Source: Kofleriaceae bacterium
GTDB lineage: Bacteria; Myxococcota_A; Polyangia; Haliangiales; Haliangiaceae
Direction of reading: 5' to 3'
DNA length: 64,000 nucleotides
Assembly (NCBI GenBank): GCA_024762925.1
Contig: JANTGM010000011.1
Span: 1 to 64,000, forward strand
The notes under the pieces are model-generated. The model did no database searches. It was not told where the DNA came from and worked only from the letters and a program-made list of their open reading frames with translations. The position numbers and the translations under genes are program-made. Below, piece after piece: positions 1 through 7,266 of this stretch (within the stretch, counting starts at the first letter, position 1; each line of letters begins with the position of its first letter).

Positions 1-129
1 CTAGGGACAAAAACTAGCTAACGCTTGCGAGCAAGCGTGGTGTTTCGCGCCTTCGGCGCTGTGGTCTGGTGTTCCACACCAGAAATTAGCTAGTCTCCGT
101 CCCGCTAGGGACAAAAACTAGCTAGCTAG
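1..129. repeat. Cloverleaf-like inverted-repeat cluster with a collapsed second copy
   Basis: An outer stem, CTAGCTAA (14-21) with TTAGCTAG (86-93), encloses three hairpins: ACGCTTGC/GCAAGCGT (21-28, 31-38), GCGCC/GGCGC (47-51, 55-59) and TCTGGTGT/ACACCAGA (65-72, 76-83). GGGAC (4-8) can also pair with GTCCC (99-103). The lead sequence CTAGGGACAAAAACTAGCTA at 1-20 recurs at 106-125. There it runs straight into GCTAGTCTC, as if the hairpin block had been removed from, or never inserted into, the second copy. The element may continue to the left of the window. No coding potential was seen. The structure is read directly; its function is unknown. Confidence 0.75.
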
Positions 130-283
130 TCTCATAACCACTGACCGAGTATGAGGGCCCGAGCTAAGGGCAGGTCCAGGAGCAAGAGCGCAGGCATAGT
201 GGCTCTACGGCAAGGTTTCGCGACGTCAAGATGCGCCGCAGATCGGGACTCAGACGACCGAAGAGGTTGTGAGATACGCTCTA
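130..283. repeat. Possible MITE or IS-end remnant with imperfect terminal inverted repeats
   Basis: TCTCATAACC (130-139) is inverted at 265-274 as GGTTGTGAGA, with 9 of 10 bases matching. CTAG lies immediately before 130 and again at 281-284, which would fit a 4-base target duplication. Bases 241-282 reappear in inverted orientation at 3287-3328 with only two mismatches. No open reading frame lies inside. I infer a non-autonomous mobile element or an insertion-sequence end; the family is not established. Confidence 0.5.
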
Positions 284-640
284 GTTCTTGGGAACCTTCT
301 CACCGTTGTGGCAGGTCTTGCAGGTAACCGCTTTTTTGAAACCTTTGGCCTTTAGGGTTTTGTTGGCGGCGTTCGTCATCCGCATCATGTCTCGCGCCTT
401 CTCCTTCATCTCGGAATCCTTGTCGAGTGCTGCCATGGAGTGGCAGAAATCGCACTGAACACCCAGGGCCTTAGAGAGAGCCTTCATGTCCTTCTTGATC
501 ACCTTCTTATCAGTGTCCTTTGGGTAGACTTTCAGGTTCTTTGCACCGCCAGCATCGGCAACCGGAGCGGAAAACGTAAGGGCATAGCCTGCAGTGAGAA
601 AGCCGCCAAGGATGGTCGTGAGAAGTAGTTTGTTGCGCAT
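281..640 (-). CDS. Periplasmic di-haem c-type cytochrome
   Basis: A 119-residue protein with an N-terminal signal peptide (about residues 1-30, ending near VADA). Two haem c attachment motifs follow, CDFCH at 63-67 and CKTCH at 107-111. The spacing and lysine-rich mature sequence resemble the small cytochromes related to the photosynthetic reaction centre cytochrome c family that occur in non-phototrophic Proteobacteria and Acidobacteria. A role as a periplasmic electron carrier is inferred. The start at 640 is the ATG directly before the signal peptide; a longer upstream reading has no signal-like sequence. It lies 140 bases downstream of the MaoC gene on the same strand. The repeat region begins at its stop codon. 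Confidence 0.85.
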   Translation of the reverse strand: MRNKLLLTTILGGFLTAGYALTFSAPVADAGGAKNLKVYPKDTDKKVIKKDMKALSKALGVQCDFCHSMAALDKDSEMKEKARDMMRMTNAANKTLKAKGFKKAVTCKTCHNGEKVPKN

Positions 641-780
641 GATGTAGGTTGCCCTTGTAGGAGGTTGCCTTAGAAAGGTGAGTACTTTGAGTGTTTGGAT
701 TGTGCACGAGAGTGCAGCAAGTGCCGGCCATCGTACTGGCCGTTTTCCACAGACGGAAGAGTGGGCAGAATATTTAACTC

Positions 781-1854
781 TCAGTTGGCGGATCTTGGCA
801 TTAAGGCCCAATAGTCGAGATCTAGCACCACATGAGGGTCGTATTTGCCATCAGCCGCGCGAATGGCAATGTCCTCCTGACTTGGATCGGCGTTCTTGAA
901 GGCCAACATGCGAATTCTGAGTGCCCCCAGTCCATCATGGGGGGCTGGCAGCGGCTCGGAGGCCAAGATCTCGCTGCTCGCGTAGATTGTGTCGCCAGCG
1001 AACGTCGGATTTGCATGGCTGCCGCCATTCCAGCCCGCCATGCAGAGCACGTTTTCCAGGCCATCAAAGGAGAGTGCATGGGCCACCGAGATGATGTGGC
1101 CGCCGTAGATCAAGCGCTTACCAAAACGCGATGTCGCCTGAGCATGCTGGTTGAAGTGCACTTTGGCGGTATTCTGCACAAGCCTTGTGAGTTGCATGTG
1201 ATCGGATTCTTCCAAGGTCATACCGCCATCATGGTGGATGGTCTCGCCCACCTTGTAGTCTTCCCAAAACGCTTGGCCACCGGTGGCCCACTGTAGGTCA
1301 TGCACTCGGGCAAGCTGCAGTTCCGAGGGAACCGGAAGATCTGCAACAGCGATTTCTTTTGGCAGGTTTGGCACCTCGCTCACACCCATCGTTGTGGAGG
1401 GATCCCGCTTGTTCACAAGCACCCAGCGATTGAAGCTAAGAACTTCTCGGTCCTTCTGGTTTAGCCCCCAGGTCTTCACATACACCACGCCATTCTTGCC
1501 ACTTGACGTTTCGCGGAGACCGATAATTTCTGAGACGGAACAAAGCGTATCACCTGGGTACACAGGTTCGAGGAACCGAAGGTCAGCGTAGCCCAAGTTG
1601 GCAACAGCATTTAGGGAAATGTCTGAGACGCTTTTCCCAAAGACCACGTGAAAGGCGAGCAGGTCATGCACAACCTCTCGACGGAACCCTAGGGACTTTG
1701 CGTACTCGGTTGAAGAGTGCAGCGGCCGTCTATCACCAGTTGCACCGATGTAGACCGACAAATCACCACCATGAATGGTGCGAGGAGCAGCATGGCGCAA
1801 CGTGGCGCCAATTGTGAAGTCCTCGAAGAAATTTCCCCTGCTCCTCTTGCTCAT
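781..1854 (-). CDS. MaoC-family double-hotdog hydratase, mesaconyl-CoA hydratase-like
   Basis: A 357-residue protein with two hotdog domains (about 9-150 and 195-335). The N-terminal domain carries the family-typical stretches FFEDF, HAAPRTIHGGD, DLLAFHVVFGKSV and SLNAVANLGYADLRF. These are characteristic of mesaconyl-C1-CoA (beta-methylmalyl-CoA) hydratase, which acts in the ethylmalonyl-CoA and 3-hydroxypropionate routes. Substrate assignment is by resemblance and other MaoC acyl-CoA hydratases remain possible. No other genes of those pathways are nearby. The ATG lies within a perfect 12-bp inverted repeat (1852-1882) and has no Shine-Dalgarno sequence, so its translation or transcription may be controlled unusually. 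Confidence 0.8.
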   Translation of the reverse strand: MSKRSRGNFFEDFTIGATLRHAAPRTIHGGDLSVYIGATGDRRPLHSSTEYAKSLGFRREVVHDLLAFHVVFGKSVSDISLNAVANLGYADLRFLEPVYPGDTLCSVSEIIGLRETSSGKNGVVYVKTWGLNQKDREVLSFNRWVLVNKRDPSTTMGVSEVPNLPKEIAVADLPVPSELQLARVHDLQWATGGQAFWEDYKVGETIHHDGGMTLEESDHMQLTRLVQNTAKVHFNQHAQATSRFGKRLIYGGHIISVAHALSFDGLENVLCMAGWNGGSHANPTFAGDTIYASSEILASEPLPAPHDGLGALRIRMLAFKNADPSQEDIAIRAADGKYDPHVVLDLDYWALMPRSAN

Positions 1855-1882
1855 GCGCTGATCAGATCACGATCAGCGCATG
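1852..1882 (-). promoter_or_regulatory. Perfect 12-bp dyad containing the MaoC start codon
   Basis: CATGCGCTGATC (1852-1863) and GATCAGCGCATG (1871-1882) are exact inverted repeats separated by 7 bases. The ATG of the MaoC gene (1852-1854 on the minus strand) is part of one arm. It could be an operator for a dimeric regulator, or an RNA hairpin that hides the start codon. It could also serve as a weak terminator for the upstream TonB-like gene, although no T-run follows. Confidence 0.55.
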
Positions 1883-1905
1883 TGGGCAAGTTGCCCCGGG
1901 GGAGC

Positions 1906-3105
1906 CTATGGAGCGAGAAGGAATGGGAACGTCGATGACATGGCTGCGCCGCTGTAGGGTGGGAATTTGGCCTTCTTGGCTGCCTTCACAACGCAGGCAC
2001 CGGTTGGGCTACTCTTGTGTGCACCCGTGGCAGAAGCCTTTATTACCGACCCATCTGGGGCGACGGAGTACTTCACCTTCACCATGCCAGAGAACTCTTC
2101 GACCTTGTAACAGCTCTTCGCTGCTCCTTTGACCTTGCCCATTGCCTTCGCAATGTCACCTCGGCTCAGGCTCGTCTTGGTTGGTTTGCTCTCACCAGTC
2201 TCTTTGGCAATCGGCTTGTCAACACCACCGGTCACACTGGAAAGAACATCATCAAGGGATGCATTGGGATCGGGCTTCTTCTCAGCCTTCGGTTCGGTCT
2301 TGGTCGCTTTCTCGGGCTTCTCTTTCGCAGCCGCAACCTTGGGCTTCTCAGCCTTGGCCTTCTCAGCCTTGGCCTTCTCAGCCTTGGCCTTCTCAGCCTT
2401 GGCCTTCTCAGCCTTGCTCCCTTTGGTCTTGGAAGATGAGTCGGTGTTGGAGTTGGAAGGCTTGTCAGTCTCTTCCTTCGCAGGAACCACAGGGTCGGTT
2501 GCAGCTGCAGGCTCGGTTTCAGAAACCTCTGGCTCGACTTGCTCTTCGCCTGGGTCCACAGAAGGATCAGCTGCCGGCTCTGGCGTGGGGTCCGGCTCCG
2601 CAATATCGACCACAGCAGCCGCTACCGGTTTCGCGGATACCTGTGTGTCACTTGAACTCTTGCTGCTGAAGAGAAAGAAGTAGACCCCGGCAGCCACGGC
2701 GGCCACTAGCGCGAAAGCGACATAGACTCCCTTCCCAGATGAAGATGAACTCTCTTCGGCCAATTCAGTGACCGGCGATGCGGCAGCTGCTTTGTTGGTA
2801 TTCGTGACTGGGCTTGACGTTCCCGTTCCCGTTGCTTTGGCTTCCACCGCAGCTGTGTCGATCGAGACCTCTTGCTCCTTGTTGGGGTCGGGTAGCACAA
2901 CCGTGTCCAAGGCAGCGGTCGAACGCAGGAGAGACTCTTGTGCGTCGATCTGAGTACTCAGCCGCTGGGAGCGGCGCCGTTTGGCCGATGAGGCCATTGC
3001 CTGCAGGTCGTGAAGTCCGGAAGTTTCGTCTTTGTTACTACTATCTTTGGAAAATGGCATGATCGAGTCTGAGCCTGATTTGGTCTGATTTGGCGTACCT
3101 TGCAT
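1906..3105 (-). CDS. TonB/TolA-like single-pass protein with AgmX/PglI-type C-terminal domain
   Basis: A 399-residue protein. It has a cytoplasmic N-terminal part (1-125), one membrane segment (about 126-147) and a long Pro/Glu/Asp then Lys/Ala-rich linker. The linker contains five near-exact AKAEK units (about 231-254). A compact C-terminal domain (about 312-399) has two cysteines (C332, C371) and ends in FPPYSG-like sequence. This layout matches proteins of myxobacteria annotated as AgmX/PglI or TonB C-terminal, associated with energy transduction or gliding. The start at 3105 is chosen because GGAGGG sits about nine bases upstream; a longer reading from 3159 lacks such a site. Function in this organism is not established. 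Confidence 0.75.
   Translation of the reverse strand: MQGTPNQTKSGSDSIMPFSKDSSNKDETSGLHDLQAMASSAKRRRSQRLSTQIDAQESLLRSTAALDTVVLPDPNKEQEVSIDTAAVEAKATGTGTSSPVTNTNKAAAASPVTELAEESSSSSGKGVYVAFALVAAVAAGVYFFLFSSKSSSDTQVSAKPVAAAVVDIAEPDPTPEPAADPSVDPGEEQVEPEVSETEPAAATDPVVPAKEETDKPSNSNTDSSSKTKGSKAEKAKAEKAKAEKAKAEKAKAEKPKVAAAKEKPEKATKTEPKAEKKPDPNASLDDVLSSVTGGVDKPIAKETGESKPTKTSLSRGDIAKAMGKVKGAAKSCYKVEEFSGMVKVKYSVAPDGSVIKASATGAHKSSPTGACVVKAAKKAKFPPYSGAAMSSTFPFLLAP
2344..2418 (-). repeat. Five tandem 15-base repeats coding for AKAEK units
   Basis: The plus-strand unit CTTCTCAGCCTTGGC is repeated head to tail five times with almost no divergence; only the last copy ends in CT. It lies within the TonB-like gene and encodes the Lys/Ala linker. 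Near-identity at synonymous positions indicates recent slippage or expansion, so copy number probably varies among strains. Confidence 0.9.
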
Positions 3106-3192
3106 TACATTGCCCTCCGTTGCGAGGGCCGACCTTACATGAAAACGCCTCACCAACACATACTGAATTTCTCGTCCTGAGGATTCTGCCCC

Positions 3193-3204
3193 AGATACGC
3201 TCTA
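3193..3204. repeat. Third copy of the element-end core AGATACGCTCTA
   Basis: These twelve bases are identical to 272-283, at the end of the first repeat element. Its inverted partner AGAGCGTGTC begins at 3287, giving a pair of imperfect inverted repeats about 100 bases apart around non-coding DNA. This could be a short non-autonomous element or two abutting remnants. Confidence 0.45.
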
Positions 3205-3286
3205 AGGGCACGAGAAACCGCGTGACTTTGATTCATTTCTTTTGCGTCTTGGTGCAAAACAAGAATGTACATCTGTGCCCAGCACA

Positions 3287-3328
3287 AGAGCGTGTCTCAC
3301 AACCTCTTCGGTCGTTTGAGTCCCGATC
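3287..3328. repeat. 42-base repeat, inverted copy of 241-282
   Basis: It matches the reverse complement of 241-282 at 40 of 42 positions (differences near AGAGCGTGTC and TCGTTTGAG). It lies just downstream of the pspA-like stop codon, in the 232-base gap that also holds the TonB-like gene's upstream region. The pair of inverted copies brackets the cytochrome c, MaoC and TonB-like genes, about 3 kb. Confidence 0.85.
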
Positions 3329-3337
3329 CGGATCGCA

Positions 3338-4030
3338 CTAGTCTTTTAGGCGTTTGGGCCCATCGCTCATCTTCGCCTTGAGCTGTACAAGGGGATCCTC
3401 TTCACCAGGCAGTGCCCCCGTATCCCCCTCGCCTGCCTTGAGCAATGCAGCCTCCAGCGCCATGTTGGCTGCTGCCTCTCCATCCAGCTCGGCGGCAGCC
3501 TCCTGCGCAAACAACTCCTCGTCTATCTGACGCTCCGCTTCTTCGAGTTTGTCAAATAGCTCATTGCCAAATGCATCTGTCCCACCAGATCGGGCTGCCG
3601 CAATCTGATTGGCAAGGGTGCCCTTCTTGAGCTTTAGCATTCGAAGTTTGGCATCTAGCTTCTTGCGCGATGCATTGAGCTCCGCAGCGTATCCGGCCGC
3701 TTCTGCCTGATCTCGCTTGATCTTTGCTACCTCGATCTCGCTCTTGCGCTTGCGCTGTAGACACTCTCTTGCTGTCTCATCATCGCCTTGTTTGATGGCG
3801 ATCATTGCGCGCTTCTCCCAAGTTTTCGCACGAGTCTGTTCCTGCTCGGCGTTGGTCTCCATGAGTTTCGCATCAGCTTTGTAGCTGATGAGGTTCTTCA
3901 TCGCGTTGCGATACTGCGTCTCCATGTCGAGGATGATGATGTCAATTTCCTTGGCTGGATCGATCGCTCGGTCCAGCGCGGAGTTTGCTTTAGAGCTAAC
4001 TGCCCCCCGCATCTTCTTGAAGATTCCCAT
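3338..4030 (-). CDS. pspA: PspA/IM30-family membrane-stress protein
   Basis: A 230-residue, almost entirely alpha-helical, charged coiled-coil protein that begins MGIFKKMRGAV, the typical amphipathic N-terminus of PspA/IM30. Family members assemble into rods or rings on the inner membrane and maintain membrane integrity under stress. The length is normal. The start at 4030 is set by that conserved N-terminus. A -10-like TATGAT lies at 4048-4043, and two direct repeats lie further upstream where activator sites would be expected. I did not find a sigma54 promoter, unlike enterobacterial psp operons, and no pspB, pspC or pspF neighbour is present. Confidence 0.85.
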   Translation of the reverse strand: MGIFKKMRGAVSSKANSALDRAIDPAKEIDIIILDMETQYRNAMKNLISYKADAKLMETNAEQEQTRAKTWEKRAMIAIKQGDDETARECLQRKRKSEIEVAKIKRDQAEAAGYAAELNASRKKLDAKLRMLKLKKGTLANQIAAARSGGTDAFGNELFDKLEEAERQIDEELFAQEAAAELDGEAAANMALEAALLKAGEGDTGALPGEEDPLVQLKAKMSDGPKRLKD

Positions 4031-4071
4031 GTTGTATTCTCGATCATAGTGCAATGGGACGGCTCTCGCCC

Positions 4072-4109
4072 GGTAGGTTTGGCATCCCCTCATCGGGTAG
4101 GTTTGGCAT
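4072..4109 (-). promoter_or_regulatory. Pair of direct repeats upstream of pspA
   Basis: On the minus strand ATGCCAAACCTACC occurs at 4109-4096 and again, exactly, at 4085-4072. The copies are 24 bases apart, a little over two helical turns. They lie just upstream of a possible -10 (TATGAT, 4048-4043) of the pspA-like gene. A tandem activator-binding site is inferred; no regulator is known. Confidence 0.5.
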
Positions 4110-4266
4110 TCCTGTGTGACTTTTCTGCACACACCTTACTAGTGTAAGTGGGGGTTTTGTCCCGGTCTAAGCATCCCATCTATTGCTCTTTCCGAGATCG
4201 GGCTTTGGCTATCTACCCGAAATTGCGTTTGTGGGAGCGGGCACATAATTCGCATTACCAATCTCC

Positions 4267-5010
4267 ATGAACCTTCGCCAACTACCACTACTTGTTGCTT
4301 CGTTCGCCTTCGCTGCATGCGTTGGATCTCTTGATAGCGGCACAAATACCGGCGGCGGCGGTGGCGGTGGCGGTGGCGGCGGCGGTGGCGGCGGTGGCGG
4401 CGGTGATGACATCGGTGCAGATGCAGCTCCTGTGGAGACCGTGAACTACGAGATGACGGTGACGCCAGCACTTGGTGAAATCGAGCTTGGTCAGCAGGTG
4501 AGCTTCACGGCCGAGATTAGCTCTGAGAACTTCTCTGGTCCTGTGACCCTCGACTTGGTTGGCGCTTTGGATACTTGGGAAGTCATCTACACCCCATCCC
4601 AAACCGTAAACCTGGTTGAAAACGAAACTACGAGCGTCATTGTCAGCGTTCAGGTTCCAACCAATGGTGCACCGGGAACGGGAGCCCTAACCTTTGCCCT
4701 TAGCGGTGAACTGGGAACTCGAGCCGGGAACGCACAAATGAATGTGGCCAACCAAATCACATTCTCCATCCCTGCTGGTGCGGGTGCAGGTGACCACAAC
4801 ATGGCTGGCGCGATGATCGTCAAAGAGGGAACCAACCTCATTTGGACAAACGATGACACCATTGCTCACAGAATTCACAGCAGTCCGCACGGTGACGACT
4901 TCGGTCCTGGTGCAAGCTACTCGTTCCCAGCCGAGCTTGGTACCGAAGAAGCCTACTGCCACAATCACGCAGGCGGTTCAGGAAAACTCTTAATCATGGT
5001 TGAAGAGTAA
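4267..5010 (+). CDS. Lipoprotein with poly-glycine linker and cupredoxin-like C-terminal domain
   Basis: A 247-residue lipoprotein with lipobox AFAAC (Cys18). An uninterrupted run of 18 glycines (29-46) follows, then an Ig-like beta domain (about 58-165) and a C-terminal plastocyanin-like domain. In the last domain HRIH (H201, H204), YCHNH (C231, H232, H234) and M244 supply the His-Cys-His-Met set expected for a type 1 copper site. It is therefore probably an outer-membrane or periplasmic copper electron carrier tethered by a flexible Gly linker. No Shine-Dalgarno sequence is visible before the ATG. A strong terminator follows at 5037-5064. Confidence 0.8.
   Translation: MNLRQLPLLVASFAFAACVGSLDSGTNTGGGGGGGGGGGGGGGGGGDDIGADAAPVETVNYEMTVTPALGEIELGQQVSFTAEISSENFSGPVTLDLVGALDTWEVIYTPSQTVNLVENETTSVIVSVQVPTNGAPGTGALTFALSGELGTRAGNAQMNVANQITFSIPAGAGAGDHNMAGAMIVKEGTNLIWTNDDTIAHRIHSSPHGDDFGPGASYSFPAELGTEEAYCHNHAGGSGKLLIMVEE
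4351..4404 (+). repeat. GGN microsatellite coding for 18 glycines
   Basis: GGC and GGT codons alternate for 54 bases inside the cupredoxin lipoprotein gene. The run is prone to slippage in steps of three, which would change linker length without breaking the frame. Confidence 0.9.
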
Positions 5011-5036
5011 ACCTCCTCGCCCATCCACAGAAGAAG

Positions 5037-5064
5037 GCCTCAAGCACTTGCTTGGGGCTTTTTT
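5037..5064 (+). terminator. Rho-independent terminator after the cupredoxin gene
   Basis: GCCTCAAGC (5037-5045) pairs with GCTTGGGGC (5050-5058) around an ACTT loop, with one G-T pair, and is followed by six T residues. Confidence 0.9.
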
Positions 5065-5093
5065 GTGCAAAGAATAGTTCTCTTGTGAACGGC

Positions 5094-5123
5094 TTGGCGA
5101 CGAAGAGTGCCTCTCCTTATAGG
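5094..5123 (+). promoter_or_regulatory. Possible promoter with very short leader
   Basis: TTGGCG (5094-5099), an 18-base spacer and TATAGG (5118-5123) lie before the ATG at 5132, leaving 8 bases between the -10-like hexamer and the start codon. No Shine-Dalgarno sequence is present. Confidence 0.4.
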
Positions 5124-5131
5124 TTTGCCCA

Positions 5132-7210
5132 ATGGACATAGCTAGCCATCTTGAACGGATTCGCTCGAGCATCGATGACCCAGATCCCTATTTGGTCTTT
5201 GCCGATTGGTTGCAAGAAGAGGGCGACCCATGGGGTGAACTCATCGTCCTGCAACACACACTGGAGGAGAGGCCAGGTGATTCAGCAATCGCTTCGAAGA
5301 TCGATGCTCTTTGCAAGAAACACAAGTGGACCCAAGCTTTCAAACCAGAAGTACTCAGACTGGATTGGAAGTGGGGGTTCATTCGTGGAGTAAAGGTCTA
5401 CGATCAGTATGCCTTTCATAGCCTTGGTAAAATTCTCAAGCCAGTGATGAGCCTGCCGATGGCCGCTCTAGTGGAGGCCTGTGAGGTATTTCGGGACGAG
5501 GAGCAACACAAAGAAACGCTTCCCCCCCGCAGTGAGTTGGTCCCACACATCACCGCCAATGCTGACACGAAGTATGGCAACGACATCCGTTGGCTCACGG
5601 TCTCAAGTCACGTCCCCTCCTCCGTCAAAGCCTGCACGAAGCTCGCATTCCTGGAATGCCGAGGTGCGCAGAGACTTCCTGCCACCCTCTCAGAGCTTCC
5701 ATTGGAGCGCATCGACCTGGATCGCTCCTGGAACCTGCAGTCGATTCCCGATGCGATTTGGGGCATCGAGAGCTTGGGCTACATCTCCATGTACGACTGC
5801 GACTCGTTGGACCTCAACATGGGGCAGGTCAACAACCTCCTGGCAGGATTTCTCAAAGCGCGCAGCCCACGAAAACAACGCATCTTCGAGGCCGCCTTGT
5901 TTCAAGGCAAGGCACCCAAGGCTAGCCAGGAGCAGCTCTTCCTTGCACTGGACAACAACCTCAAGGTCGTTCGTGAGCGGGCACTCGATCTGCTCGAAGA
6001 GCTCATCGAGAGTCCACTGAGTAAGAGCCCAATCGACCAGGGAAGTGTTGTCGTTGTCTTTGGCAAACTGACAATCGACAAAAAGGTATTGGGGGCTCGC
6101 TTGAAAGACCGTGGTGCGAAGTTGGCTACGAAGATCACCAAAGAGACAACGCACGTACTCTTGGGCAAGGCACCAAAGGGCAAGCACCATGACCTTGGTG
6201 AGCTGCCGATCCTGCTTGAGTCACATCTTGGGGAACTGATGAGCACGGAGGACGGCGCCCCCCCCTTGCCCATGTCGGTATTAGCAACACAGCTGCGCTC
6301 AAAAGACGATGCGCAGATCCGTAGCGCCGTTCAAGTACTTCATGAACGTGGAACCATCCCCAAGGAGCTTCTTCCAGAATTGTTCTGTGTCTTGCAGAAT
6401 ACCGAGCTGTCAAAACTCGGCAAAGGTCGAAGCCAGGCAAAGAAGCTCTTTGCAGCCTATGCTCCAAAGAAACTGCAAGGCGCGGTCGCAAAGCACATGA
6501 AGACATCGGTGCTTCTTGCTGGCGAGTCCAAACAGGCAGAGCGCCTTTCCGCCCTAGAGAAGAACGCGGGTGATGACATTGACATGGCAAGAGTCGCGGA
6601 GCTCTTTGTGCACGACTTTGGCGCGGGCCTTAAATACACAATGCAACGTGGCGACAAGGAAGCTTTGGACAAAGCCCTTCGACTTCGAATCGCGGGAGGG
6701 AACCTCAACCTCGACTTCCTCGAGCTAAACTCCCTGCCCGACCTCTCCTCATATGACCTGAAGGCAATCAGCCTTGAAGGCAATCACTTCACCAAGTTCC
6801 CCGCCGAGGTCCTAGCCCTTTCAGGGGTCGAGACGGTCGTTCTGAGCGGAAACCGCCTGCGTTCCTTGCCTCGTGACATGAGCGCCATGACGCGCCTCAC
6901 CAGGCTGTACCTAGCCCACAACTGTTTTGCGAAGTTTCCCGTCGGAGTGACCAGCATCCCCAACTTGCAAGAACTCGATTTGAACTCCGACTGTTGGGGA
7001 GCAACTCGCATCGAGGAAATCCCCGCGGAAGTGACACGTCTCACCAAACTCAAAGTGCTCAAGGTGAGCAATGGCCGCGTTGCAGTGAAACTGCCCGCTG
7101 AGATATCGAGCATGAAGTCCCTCGAGCAATTCGAAGTCTCGTGGGAGGACGAGATTGAGAAACCACCGGCTGCACTCCAAGCACTCTTGCCTCAGTGTAA
7201 AATCCACTAG
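5132..7210 (+). CDS. TIGR02996 / BRCT-like / leucine-rich-repeat fusion protein
   Basis: A 692-residue soluble protein. Residues 1-45 (DDPDPYLVFADWLQEEGD, GELIVLQ) match the repeat-companion domain TIGR02996, known mostly from myxobacteria and planctomycetes. A first leucine-rich segment spans about 155-225. A BRCT-like stretch follows at about 305-375 (VVVFGKLT, GAKLATKITKETTHVLLG). C-terminal leucine-rich repeats (about 540-680) contain LxxLxLSGNRLxxLP-type units. BRCT and LRR modules are both protein-interaction folds, so a scaffold role is likely, but no partner or pathway is visible. It stands alone between terminators. Confidence 0.75.
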   Translation: MDIASHLERIRSSIDDPDPYLVFADWLQEEGDPWGELIVLQHTLEERPGDSAIASKIDALCKKHKWTQAFKPEVLRLDWKWGFIRGVKVYDQYAFHSLGKILKPVMSLPMAALVEACEVFRDEEQHKETLPPRSELVPHITANADTKYGNDIRWLTVSSHVPSSVKACTKLAFLECRGAQRLPATLSELPLERIDLDRSWNLQSIPDAIWGIESLGYISMYDCDSLDLNMGQVNNLLAGFLKARSPRKQRIFEAALFQGKAPKASQEQLFLALDNNLKVVRERALDLLEELIESPLSKSPIDQGSVVVVFGKLTIDKKVLGARLKDRGAKLATKITKETTHVLLGKAPKGKHHDLGELPILLESHLGELMSTEDGAPPLPMSVLATQLRSKDDAQIRSAVQVLHERGTIPKELLPELFCVLQNTELSKLGKGRSQAKKLFAAYAPKKLQGAVAKHMKTSVLLAGESKQAERLSALEKNAGDDIDMARVAELFVHDFGAGLKYTMQRGDKEALDKALRLRIAGGNLNLDFLELNSLPDLSSYDLKAISLEGNHFTKFPAEVLALSGVETVVLSGNRLRSLPRDMSAMTRLTRLYLAHNCFAKFPVGVTSIPNLQELDLNSDCWGATRIEEIPAEVTRLTKLKVLKVSNGRVAVKLPAEISSMKSLEQFEVSWEDEIEKPPAALQALLPQCKIH

Positions 7211-7223
7211 CCCGAAACGCAAA

Positions 7224-7249
7224 GAGCCCCAAGCGAGTGCCTGGGGCTC
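7224..7249. terminator. Hairpin between convergent genes
   Basis: GAGCCCCA (7224-7231) and TGGGGCTC (7242-7249) form a perfect 8-bp stem with a 10-base loop. It lies between a plus-strand stop at 7210 and a minus-strand stop at 7267. T-runs are poor on both sides, so efficiency is uncertain. Confidence 0.6.
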
Positions 7250-7266
7250 GAAGAGCTGTCTGGAGG

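Noticed and set aside
1-129. tRNA or integron attC interpretation of the cloverleaf
   Set aside because: The arms do not match tRNA lengths or invariant bases, and no attC R/L boxes (core GTTRRRY type) are recognisable.
2129-2683. Long plus-strand open frames across the TonB-like gene
   Set aside because: They arise from the repetitive Lys/Ala and Pro/Glu coding DNA read on the opposite strand and have strongly biased, meaningless composition.
4031-4110. Sigma54 promoter for pspA, as in enterobacteria
   Set aside because: TTGCA occurs near 4055 but no GG is present at the required distance upstream.
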